From CAWDDA01 sp963813345 (GTDB lineage Bacteria; Acidobacteriota; Blastocatellia; RBC074), in the NCBI GenBank assembly GCA_963813345.1, contig CAWEYR010000030.1:248001-312000 (forward strand): a stretch of DNA of 64,000 nt, given 5' to 3'. A model generated the notes under the pieces. It saw only the letters and a list, made by a program, of their open reading frames with translations. It had not been told where the DNA came from and did no database searches. Below, piece by piece: positions 7,617-15,728 of this stretch (its first letter is position 1; every line of letters begins with the position of its first letter). Both the position numbers and the translations under genes were made by a program.

Positions 7617-9497
7617 ATGTGCGGAATCTTTGGAATCGTATCACCGAGACCGGCTGACGAAGTTCGGGAGGTCGTGCGTCGTGGGTTGCGCGCACTTGCA
7701 CATCGTGGTCCCGACGACGAAGGTCTCGAGATCTTCCCAGCCTCGAACGGTCTGACCGTGGCACTAGGCCATCGCAGACTCTCGATTCTCGACCTTTCGG
7801 CGGCGGGTCATCAGCCGATGCGCGACGAGCTGACCGGCGACTGGATCACCTACAACGGAGAAGTCTTTAACTTCCGGGAAGTTCGTTCTCGGATACACGA
7901 CAGGCCCTTCTCGTCCGAGAGCGATACGGAAGTGATCCTCGCCGGGCTTGGATCACGAGGTCTCGAAGCGATCAAGCCCTGGAGGGGGATGTTCGCGCTT
8001 GCCTGGTGGGATCGCTCGCGAGAAGCTCTCGTTCTTGTACGCGACCGGCTCGGCATCAAGCCGCTTTATTACTTCCAACGCGGCAATGAGCTGATCTTTG
8101 CCTCGGAAGTTCGCGCCCTGCTTGAAAGCGGACTTGTTCCAAGGCGAATCTCGCGCATTGCTTTGAAGAGTTATCTTGCGTTTGGCTCGGTTGAGCAGCC
8201 GCTGACCATCGTCGAGAACGTCTATTCAGTACTCCCGGGCCATGCCGCAACTTTTGTGAGCGGCGAGCTGACCGAGCAGGCATACTGGACGTTGAATGCC
8301 GACGCTGCAGATTCCGCGCGCGACGCGATAGACCCTCGCGAGCTCAGTGGCATGCTTGAGGAAGCTGTTCGCCTCCGGCTCGTTTCGGATGTTCCAGTTG
8401 GCGTCTTTCTAAGCGGTGGTATCGATTCAAGCTCACTGGTCTCTCTCCTCAGCCGCGTTTCGGATGAGCCGGTCAATACCTTCTCCGTGGCCTTCAACGA
8501 AGAGGATTTCAGCGAGCAGGCCTATGCCGAGCGAGTTGCGAAGCGCTTTCGGACCGAGCACCACGAAATACTTCTCACCTCTGATAGCGTGCTAAAGAAA
8601 CTCCCGCGCGCGCTCGCCGCCATGGATCAGCCCTCAGTCGACGGAATCAACTCCTACGTTGTCTCCGAGGCTGTTGCCGGTGCCGGGCTCAAGGTTGCCA
8701 TCTCAGGACTCGGCGGAGATGAGGTCTTTGCAGGGTATCACTTCTTTCGCACTCTCGATCGAGATGAAACCCGTCTGAGACGAGCACAGCAGATTCCACG
8801 CCCACTTAGAGAAGCCGCAGCCCGCGCAGTCGCACTGGCTGCCAGCGGGAATCGCGCCACCAAGGTCGAGAACCTTCTCCGCGGCGATGATCTCGACGAA
8901 CCGGTGGTTCGTCTTCACCGGATGCTTTTTACAAAGAGCCAGCGAGAGTTGCTGTTGCATGAAGAGACTCGATCCATGGTCGATGTCGAAGACGAGCGGC
9001 GCCTGCGCGCGTGGAACGAAGATCAGGTCGAGAGATGTGAGTTCGCCGACGCAGTCAATCGGACGTCAGCGCTCGAGCTCGGTGGCTATCTTGCGAATAC
9101 ACTGCTCAGAGATACCGATACGATGAGCATGGCGCATGGTCTCGAAGTCCGAGTCCCGCTGATCGATCACCTTATAGTCGAGCGAATGATGAAGGTCGCA
9201 GGCGATAGTAAGTTGAAGGAAGGGCATCCGAAATGGCTGCTGGTTGATGCAGTCGGTGATCTTCCGTCGGAGATAGTCGATCGGCCGAAGAAGGGCTTCG
9301 AGCTGCCGTTCAAACACTGGCTCCTCGGCGCGCTCAGGGATCAGGTAGTAGCGGCACTCGAGTCGCCGCGGCTTGATTCGATGGTCGATCCCGCCGGTCT
9401 CAAACGCGTGTGGAGCGAGTTCGAGCGTGGGAACGTATCGTGGTCCCGAGTTTGGAGTCTTTACGTCATCGATCAATGGGCAGCATGCAATCTGTGA
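7617..9497 (+). CDS. AsnB-type glutamine-dependent amidotransferase 1
   Basis: 626 residues, the usual length for AsnB. Cys2 (MCGIFGIV) is the nucleophile of the class II glutaminase domain (residues 1 to about 215; RGPDDEG, NGEVFN and SDTEV motifs visible). The synthetase domain has the PPi loop SGGIDSS near residue 266 and the nearby GLGGDEVFAGY. The enzyme transfers ammonia from glutamine to an adenylated carboxylate. In surface-polysaccharide loci such paralogues often amidate sugar acids rather than make asparagine, which I infer here. The gene ends in overlap with the Wzm gene. Its start is fixed by Cys2 but sits directly against a tandem repeat with no Shine-Dalgarno. Two paralogues lie at 15729 and 29244. 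Confidence 0.9.
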   Translation: MCGIFGIVSPRPADEVREVVRRGLRALAHRGPDDEGLEIFPASNGLTVALGHRRLSILDLSAAGHQPMRDELTGDWITYNGEVFNFREVRSRIHDRPFSSESDTEVILAGLGSRGLEAIKPWRGMFALAWWDRSREALVLVRDRLGIKPLYYFQRGNELIFASEVRALLESGLVPRRISRIALKSYLAFGSVEQPLTIVENVYSVLPGHAATFVSGELTEQAYWTLNADAADSARDAIDPRELSGMLEEAVRLRLVSDVPVGVFLSGGIDSSSLVSLLSRVSDEPVNTFSVAFNEEDFSEQAYAERVAKRFRTEHHEILLTSDSVLKKLPRALAAMDQPSVDGINSYVVSEAVAGAGLKVAISGLGGDEVFAGYHFFRTLDRDETRLRRAQQIPRPLREAAARAVALAASGNRATKVENLLRGDDLDEPVVRLHRMLFTKSQRELLLHEETRSMVDVEDERRLRAWNEDQVERCEFADAVNRTSALELGGYLANTLLRDTDTMSMAHGLEVRVPLIDHLIVERMMKVAGDSKLKEGHPKWLLVDAVGDLPSEIVDRPKKGFELPFKHWLLGALRDQVVAALESPRLDSMVDPAGLKRVWSEFERGNVSWSRVWSLYVIDQWAACNL

Positions 9498-10339
9498 CGC
9501 CACATCCAGCAGTACCACATCTCGTCATTGAACCGACGCGTTCATGGGTCGCGCTCAACCTGCGCGATACGTGGAGCTATCGAGAGCTGCTCTACTTTCT
9601 AACGTGGCGGGATGTGCGCGTTCGATACAAGCAGACGGCCTTCGGTGCAGCGTGGGCGATCGCGCAACCGCTTGCGACGATGCTTCTCTTCACGCTCTTC
9701 TTTGGCAAGCTTGCAAAGATGCCGTCCGATGGCCTGCCTTACCCTCTATTTGCCTATGCGGGTCTGATGCCGTGGACGTTTTTTTCCAATGCGCTCACGA
9801 CTTCGAGCAACAGCCTTGTTGTCAGCTCCGGATTGATCACCAAGGTCTATTTTCCACGACTGGTACTGCCTGCTGCATCGGTGATGGCGGGTCTCGTAGA
9901 CTTCTTCTGCGCCTTTTTGCTGTTTCTGGGATTGATCGCCTGGTATCGAGTACCGCTCACGCTAAACCTGTTGATGTTTCCGGTACTGGTCCTTCTGCTT
10001 TGGGCGATCGCACTGGGTGTGGGGACTTATCTTGCCGCACTCAACGTCAGATTTCGCGACGTGCGTTTCGTCGTACCGTTTCTTATTCAGTTCTGGTTCT
10101 TCGCGACGCCGATTATCTATCCGGCGAGCATGGTGCCCGAGCAGTACCGATTGTTCTATTTCCTTAACCCGCTTGCAGGAATCATAGAAGGATTCCGCGT
10201 TTCTTTGCTCTCCGGCGTCAACGGCGCGAGCTTTAACTGGATGGCGATCGGGATAGCAGCAATTGTGACGATTGCGATTCTCTTAGCCGCGGCGTACGAG
10301 TTTCGAAGGATGGAGCGAGGCTTCGCCGACATCATCTGA
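9485..10339 (+). CDS. Wzm-like ABC exporter permease
   Basis: Membrane subunit of a polysaccharide ABC exporter, about 284 residues with six hydrophobic segments (ABC-2 family). The conserved N-terminal motif YRELLYFLTWRDVRVRYKQT and the central FFATPIIYPASMVP are typical of Wzm/TagG. With the Wzt-like ATPase encoded 17 bases downstream it would move an undecaprenyl-linked glycan across the inner membrane. The start is ATG 9485 or ATG 9476; both lie within the last codons of the asnB gene, so the two are translationally coupled. The C-terminus (RMERGFADII) is the usual family ending. Confidence 0.9.
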   Translation: MQSVTPHPAVPHLVIEPTRSWVALNLRDTWSYRELLYFLTWRDVRVRYKQTAFGAAWAIAQPLATMLLFTLFFGKLAKMPSDGLPYPLFAYAGLMPWTFFSNALTTSSNSLVVSSGLITKVYFPRLVLPAASVMAGLVDFFCAFLLFLGLIAWYRVPLTLNLLMFPVLVLLLWAIALGVGTYLAALNVRFRDVRFVVPFLIQFWFFATPIIYPASMVPEQYRLFYFLNPLAGIIEGFRVSLLSGVNGASFNWMAIGIAAIVTIAILLAAAYEFRRMERGFADII

Positions 10340-10356
10340 AGTTTGAAACTCCAGGC

Positions 10357-11688
10357 ATGACAATTCCTTTTGCAATCGAAGCTCAGCACCTCAGCAAGCG
10401 TTACCTGCTTGGAGAGCGGAATGCTGGTCAGCAAACGCTTCGCGACACCGTCGTTGCATCGGCTTCAAGGCTGATGTCAAGCCCTCGGCGATCGCAGGGA
10501 TCACAGCGATCACAGCGATCACAACGTGACGAGTTATGGGCTCTCAACGACGTTTCGTTCCTGGTTCAGCCGGGAGAGGTCGTAGGTATCGTGGGACGTA
10601 ACGGTGCCGGCAAGTCGACGCTTCTGAAGATACTCTCGCGGATTACTGAACCGACCAAAGGCCGCGTCGAGATATATGGTCGCACAGGCAGCCTGCTTGA
10701 AGTCGGCACAGGTTTCCATCCCGAGCTCAGTGGTCGCGACAACATATTCTTGAACGGCGCGATCCTTGGAATGCGCAAGGCTGAGATCGACCGGCATTTC
10801 GACGAGATTATCGCCTTTGCCGGCGTTGAACGTTTTATTGATACACCCGTGAAGCGTTATTCGAGCGGGATGTTTCTTCGACTGGCGTTCGCGGTGGCTG
10901 CTCATCTTGCACCTGAGATCCTGATCGTCGATGAAGTGCTCGCAGTTGGTGACGCGGCATTTCAACAAAAGTGCCTGAACAAGATGGGTGATGTCGCGCG
11001 CGCAGGACGAACGGTACTTTTCGTCAGTCACAATATGGCGGCGGTAAAGCACCTCTGTTCGCGCACCATTGTGCTACGCAATGGGGAGATGATCTTCGAC
11101 GGATCTTCCGAGGACGCCGTGAGGCTTTATCTTGCCGACGCGCACAGCGTCGACGATCAGATGCCTGACGGTATGCGCTTTGTGAATCCTGAACTGGATG
11201 CTCAAAGCCAGTTCGCAGTAACTGCGGTGGAAATTCTGGGACCTGATGGTCGCGTCAAGCCGGCTCTCGCGACAGGTGAATATGCCCGTTTTCGCATCAA
11301 ATGGCGGGCTGAAGAGTCCGTGCGTAACGCCGGAGTCGAGCTTGGTGTCTACACGCTTGAAGGCGTTCCCTTGATCCAATACTCGACTCGTCCGGTTTCA
11401 TCAGTGGATGTTCAATTTCGCGCAGGAGAGAACTTCATTGATTGTGAGTTTCCACAGTTCCCACTTGCAGGCGGTCAGTATTATCTGTCAGTGGGTCTGA
11501 CGCGACCGATGCTCGAGTGGCTTTATCGGAACGATCAGTTTGCACTTTTCAGTGTGGAACCGGGAGACGTCTTTGCAAGCGGGACGCCGGTGGTCTCGTC
11601 GCGAGCGTTGCTGGTCGTACCGCACCGGTGGGTGACGAGTAATGGAAATCCTCCGGCTTCAGAGTATGTACGTTGTACCGGCGTTTAG
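10357..11688 (+). CDS. Wzt-like ABC exporter ATPase with C-terminal glycan-binding domain
   Basis: 443 residues. The nucleotide-binding domain has Walker A GRNGAGKST (near residue 80), the signature YSSGM and Walker B ILIVDEVLAVGD. A C-terminal Wzt_C-like beta-sandwich occupies about residues 280-430 and in known homologues reads the modified end of the glycan. A serine-glutamine-arginine stretch (SQGSQRSQRSQR, near residues 45-58) comes from a 9-bp tandem repeat and lengthens the linker before Walker A. The stop codon lies inside the palindromic repeat that follows, so the last seven or so residues (YVRCTGV) are repeat-encoded. The protein energises the Wzm permease. Confidence 0.92.
   Translation: MTIPFAIEAQHLSKRYLLGERNAGQQTLRDTVVASASRLMSSPRRSQGSQRSQRSQRDELWALNDVSFLVQPGEVVGIVGRNGAGKSTLLKILSRITEPTKGRVEIYGRTGSLLEVGTGFHPELSGRDNIFLNGAILGMRKAEIDRHFDEIIAFAGVERFIDTPVKRYSSGMFLRLAFAVAAHLAPEILIVDEVLAVGDAAFQQKCLNKMGDVARAGRTVLFVSHNMAAVKHLCSRTIVLRNGEMIFDGSSEDAVRLYLADAHSVDDQMPDGMRFVNPELDAQSQFAVTAVEILGPDGRVKPALATGEYARFRIKWRAEESVRNAGVELGVYTLEGVPLIQYSTRPVSSVDVQFRAGENFIDCEFPQFPLAGGQYYLSVGLTRPMLEWLYRNDQFALFSVEPGDVFASGTPVVSSRALLVVPHRWVTSNGNPPASEYVRCTGV
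10488..10522 (+). repeat. 9-bp tandem repeat inside the Wzt gene
   Basis: About four near-identical copies of a CGATCACAG unit encode repeated Arg-Ser-Gln. They sit before the Walker A region, in a part of the protein that varies in length between homologues. The unit is in frame and does not disturb conserved motifs. Confidence 0.7.
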
Positions 11689-11752
11689 CCGGAATCGTGA
11701 CATTCGAGTAGCTCGAATGTCACGATTCCGGCTAAACGCCGGTACAACGTAC
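11668..11752. repeat. Family B palindrome, perfect 41-bp arms
   Basis: An uninterrupted 41-bp inverted repeat (11668-11708 / 11712-11752) has a 3-base loop (TAG). The arms begin GTACGTTGTACCGGCGTTTA and continue through GCCGGAATCGTGACATTCGAG. It contains the stop codon of the Wzt gene (11686-11688). Close relatives lie at 54034-54120 and, more degenerate, at 26985-27063 and 35060-35134; a half copy lies at 37997-38023. Confidence 0.95.
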
Positions 11753-11763
11753 CTGATGATGTT

Positions 11764-12794
11764 GTGACACCACTTGTATCCATAATCACAGCGTCGCTTA
11801 ACTCGGCGGAATACGTCGAGCGGGCGATTGGCAGTGTTGCCGCGCAGAGCTATCCGCGGATCGAGCACATTGTTGTCGACGGTGGCTCAACCGATGGGAC
11901 GGTCGAGATCCTGCGCAAGTACAACGGTCGTATTGAATGGATACTCGGAACCGGACAGTGGTCAGTCGGATGCAATCAACAAAGGATTTCGCCGGGCGCG
12001 CGGCGACATTCTTGGCTGGTTGGATGCCGACAATGTCTATGAACCCGGAGCAGTCGCCGAGGCAGTTGAACTGCTTGAGAGGCGGCCTGACGCCGGCGTC
12101 GTTTACGGCGGCGTGCGCGATATCGACATTTCAGGGCGCACCGTGCGGGACTACATGCCGCCTGACTTCACGCTCGAGCGCTTTCTGCTATATCACGAAT
12201 TCAACTTCATGCCGCCATCTTCTACTTTCATAAGACGCGAAGCTCTTGAGCGAGCGGGCCTGCTCGATGTCGACCTGCATTACACCATGGACTTCGATCT
12301 CTGGCTTCGACTTGGACTCGAGACGAACTTTGCGCGATGTGAATCGTTCTGGTCGCGGTTCCTTCTTCGCGATGCATCGAAGACCGGCAGTCAGATGTCG
12401 CGTTTCGGGTGGGACATTCTCAAGGTTGCTGACAGCTTTCTGGCACGGACGGACCTGCCCGAGGAGATCCGCCGCAAGGAGTCCCGCATTCGCGCGCGAA
12501 TGTACGAACACGCAGCTGACCGTTTTATCACAAACGATTTTGAGAATGGCCGGAGAGTATTACGCGATGGCTCTGCGCGAGGCGCCGATGAACGCGTCGA
12601 TGAGGCTTATGCGGACCGTGGCTTATCTCTACTACCGCGATTCATTTGTCGGTAAGACCTATCGCGGAATGAAACGAGATGGTGAGCTCGACATTGAAAG
12701 TTCTGATTCTCGCTTCGTGGTTTCCTTCAAAGGAATCGCCGGTATCCGGGATTTTTATTGCCGAGCAGGCCCGTGCTCTTGCGAAGTAGCATGA
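11764..12794 (+). CDS. Family 2 glycosyltransferase (two frameshifts)
   Basis: GT-A type transferase. The N-terminus VSIITASLNSAEYVERAIGSV, VDGGSTDGT and the later GWLDADN (metal-binding DxD) are standard GT2 motifs. The protein is broken near 11943, where EWI should continue as SEPDSGQSDAINKGF, and again near 12552, where DFENGR should continue EYYAMALREAPMNASMRL. Each break is repaired by dropping one base. The start is GTG 11764, just after the family B palindrome. The final frame stays open to 12794, overlapping the next gene by about 115 bases, so the true end is probably earlier (near 12690) with another error. It adds one sugar during repeat-unit assembly; donor and acceptor are unknown. 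Confidence 0.75.
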
Positions 12795-13848
12795 CGTTCG
12801 AGTGCTCGTGCCGAGAGTGCTTAATCGAGGCGAGACAGCGAACGCGCGATGTCGAGACACGCAGACGGATACACACTCGTGCGCCTTGGACTTCCACCTC
12901 GCAGTCTCGTTCATCAGGTAGAGTATTCTGTCGCGGTCGCGCGGGAAGCGAAACAGCATGGCAGCAGCGTGATTCACGCTCACGTCACGATCCCTGCAGG
13001 GTTCTCTGCTGTCGTAGCGGGAAAGTTCACAGGGATTCCGGTAGTCATTACTGAGCATCGGGGTCCATTCAGTGCGCTCCTCGAAAGCCCGCGCGACCGA
13101 ATGAAGGTTGGATACGCACTTAAGCACGCTTCTGCAGTGATCGCAGTCAGCAGCGCCCTCGCTCGCGAGATGGCGAATCACGTGCAAGTCGAGCGCCGCA
13201 TCCTTGTCATTCCGAATCTGGTGGACACTGAAACATTCCGGCCAGTGGAAGACAGTTGAAACCAGTCTTCCAGAAGAAGTCGCGAGCGAGTTTCGCCTGG
13301 TTTTCACTGGCACACTTGATGATGACAACAAGAATCTCAAAGGGCTCTTGCGGTCGATGAAGATTCTCGCGAATGGGAACGGAAACAATTATCGGCTTCG
13401 AGTGATTGGTGATGGACTTGCGAAGAAACAGTGCGAAGCCTTCGCGCGTGACCTGGGTATTGAGAACTCATGTGAATTCCTGGGAACACTCACGCCCAAA
13501 GAGATTGCCGGCGAGCTCAGCAGATGCGATCTCTTTGTGCTTCCAAGTCGCGCGGAGACGTTCGGAGTTGTTGCTGCTGAAGCGTTGGCGTCCGGAAAAC
13601 CGGTTGTCGTCACGCGGTGCGGCGGTCCTGAAGACTTTGTCACTGACGAAACCGGGATCCTCGTTCCAGTCGACGATGATCAGGCGCTGGCAGATGCGAT
13701 CGGGAAGGTCTGCAGCAATTTGGGCAACTATTCGCCGGCAAAGATCTCAGCCTTTGCAGCGAAGCGATTCAGTTGGGATGCGGTAGTCAATCAATTGACG
13801 GACGTGTACGAGACGGTGACGACACAGGGGAAGAAAGCATTGAAATGA
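12679..13848 (+). CDS. GT4 (GT-B) glycosyltransferase (three frameshifts, one stop)
   Basis: Pieces in different frames reconstruct one GT4 protein of about 385 residues. They run from MVSSTLKVLILASWFPSK and SGIFIAEQARALAK, through HDVRVLVPRVLNRGE and YTLVRLGLP, to IPVVITEHRGPF and the donor-binding part (PSRAETFGVVAAEALASGKP, near the end). Breaks lie near 12841, 12863 and 13256, each repaired by removing one base. An in-frame TAG at 12787-12789 sits where a Gln or Lys codon is expected. The start ATG 12679 is in frame with TTG 12694. The 3' end overlaps the carbamoyltransferase start by ATGA. It probably transfers a sugar in repeat-unit synthesis. The high error count is discussed under findings. 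Confidence 0.7.
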
Positions 13849-15602
13849 GGATTCTCGGCATACACGACGGGCACAACGCAGCCGCCTGCCTGATGGTTGA
13901 CGGCAGCGTGAAGATGGCACTTCAGGAAGAGCGACTGCGTCGAGTAAAGAACTACGCTGGATTTCCGTCACGGACTATCCAGTTCATCCTGGATGAGCAT
14001 GGTTTGTCGCTTGGTGACATCGACCGGTTTGCGATCGTCGGCCGTGAAATGCCTGATCAGAATACGAAAGAGAGCCGCCTCGAAATGTATCGCGAGGTGG
14101 GGCAGCCTGGCTATCTTGAAAAGCAGCGGCAGGCGCAACGCCGGCGGGAGATTTATGATACTGCGGTTCCGCCGGGTCTGAGGCGTACGATCAAGACAGC
14201 ACTCGGTCGTGAGCAAAGGGTCAGGGGCGACGCTCGAATTCAGCAGGCGCTCGAGTTTGGAATTCCCGAACATCGTATCGACATCATTGAACACCATCGC
14301 GCTCACGCAGCATCGGCCTACTATGGTCAGGGTCTTTACGATCGCGATGTGCTGGTTTTGACAAATGATGGAGAAGGCGACGGCCTGTGTGCCAGCGTCA
14401 GCATCGGACGCGAGGGCCGACTGAGAAGAATCGGCGCGCTGCCGCGCAGTGAGTCGATAGGGAATCTTTATGCGGTAGTCACCTTCCTGCTTGGAATGGT
14501 GCCACTGGAGCACGAATACAAGCTCATGGGAATGGCGCCGTACGCCGATCCGGCGCGCGCCGCCGCGATCGCGAAAAAGCTCAAAGATCTGTTTACGTTC
14601 GAAGGCGCTCCAAAATTTGGCTGGACTCGCGCCGAGGGAACACCCGACCTTTTTTACAGCTACAACCTGCTGCGAGAGCTTCTCGAGTATGAGCGGTTCG
14701 ATTGGATTTGCGGTGGTCTGCAAAGGTTCACAGAGGAGATGCTCCTTGAGTGGGTGCAAAAGTGCATCGCCGCCACTGGAATCCGTGAGCTTGCACTGAG
14801 TGGTGGTGTCTTCATGAACGTCAAGCTCAATAAAGCCATCATGGAACTGCCCGAGGTCGATCGGCTTTTCGTGTTCCCATCGTGTGGTGATGAGACCAAT
14901 ATCTTCGGTGCCTGTTATCTGGTTGCTGCGGAACGCAACGGGCATGAATCAATAACACCGCTCAGCGATCTCTATCTCGGAAAGAGCTACACGGACAGGG
15001 AAGTGAAGATAGAGATTGACCGGTATCCGTTTTCGGCAAGTGTGAGTTGCCAGCAGCACGAAGACATCGAAAGCAGAGTTGCGCAGTTGCTTGCTCAAGG
15101 GAAAGTGATGGCGCGGTTTCGCGGCCGTGAAGAGTTCGGTGCTCGCGCTCTGGGGAACAGGTCGATCCTCGCCGATCCGTCGAACACCGAAGTCATCAAA
15201 GTAATCAACAGCATGATCAAGTGTCGTGACTTCTGGATGCCATTTGCGACATCGATGACCGACCGGCAAGCGATGGAGTGTCTGGTAAATCCGAAGCATG
15301 TGAGTGCGCCCTACATGGTTTTGACATTTGACAGCACGGAACGGATCGGCGATTTCAAAGCAGGTGCGCACCCGTACGATTTGACAGTGCGGCCACAGGT
15401 CGTCGAACGAGACTGGAACCCCAGCTACTATGATTTGATTGAAGAGTTCGAGCGGGTTTCGGGTAAGCGCGGAGGAGTGCTCAACACCTCATTCAATCTT
15501 CATGGGCATCCACTGGTAAGCGCGCCTTTGGACGCGCTCGAAGTTTTCGACCGATCCGGACTCGAGTATCTGGCGATTGAGAGTTTTTTGTTAGCGAAGT
15601 AA
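13845..15602 (+). CDS. NodU/CmcH-type carbamoyltransferase
   Basis: 585 residues, typical length. The N-terminal kinase-like domain shows GIHDGHNAAACL, EEERLRRVKN-type residues, HHRAHAASAYY and LTNDGEGDG. The C-terminal carbamoyltransferase domain shows ARFRGREEFGARALGNRS and FWMPFATSM. The family uses carbamoyl phosphate and ATP to O-carbamoylate sugars or antibiotics. Its location between glycosyltransferase and amidotransferase genes suggests it decorates the polysaccharide. ATG 13845 is chosen because the protein starts MRILGIHDGHN as in the family and overlaps the previous stop by ATGA. No frameshift is seen. Confidence 0.92.
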   Translation: MRILGIHDGHNAAACLMVDGSVKMALQEERLRRVKNYAGFPSRTIQFILDEHGLSLGDIDRFAIVGREMPDQNTKESRLEMYREVGQPGYLEKQRQAQRRREIYDTAVPPGLRRTIKTALGREQRVRGDARIQQALEFGIPEHRIDIIEHHRAHAASAYYGQGLYDRDVLVLTNDGEGDGLCASVSIGREGRLRRIGALPRSESIGNLYAVVTFLLGMVPLEHEYKLMGMAPYADPARAAAIAKKLKDLFTFEGAPKFGWTRAEGTPDLFYSYNLLRELLEYERFDWICGGLQRFTEEMLLEWVQKCIAATGIRELALSGGVFMNVKLNKAIMELPEVDRLFVFPSCGDETNIFGACYLVAAERNGHESITPLSDLYLGKSYTDREVKIEIDRYPFSASVSCQQHEDIESRVAQLLAQGKVMARFRGREEFGARALGNRSILADPSNTEVIKVINSMIKCRDFWMPFATSMTDRQAMECLVNPKHVSAPYMVLTFDSTERIGDFKAGAHPYDLTVRPQVVERDWNPSYYDLIEEFERVSGKRGGVLNTSFNLHGHPLVSAPLDALEVFDRSGLEYLAIESFLLAK

Positions 15603-15614
15603 TCTTAGGCCATC

Positions 15615-15705
15615 CCGCGCCGCTTAGCGGCAGCTGGCAAGCTAAAGCTTGACTCAAAGCGCCATGTGTCAGAGCTCAAGCTTAGCTTGCCGCCGGCGCC
15701 GAGGC
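15615..15705. repeat. Variant family A palindrome before the second asnB gene
   Basis: GGCAAGCTAAAGCTTGA on the left and CTCAAGCTTAGCTTGCCG on the right pair with each other, bounded by CCGCTTAGCGG- and CCGCCGGCG-type GC blocks. It fills the space between the carbamoyltransferase and asnB 2 genes and resembles the element at 22781-22875. Confidence 0.75.
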
Positions 15706-15728
15706 GACTGCGTAAACCATGACTCGAT

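Noticed and set aside
13968..14945. Long minus-strand open frame inside the carbamoyltransferase gene
   Set aside because: It lies entirely opposite conserved carbamoyltransferase motifs and has no family resemblance; it is a shadow of the real gene.
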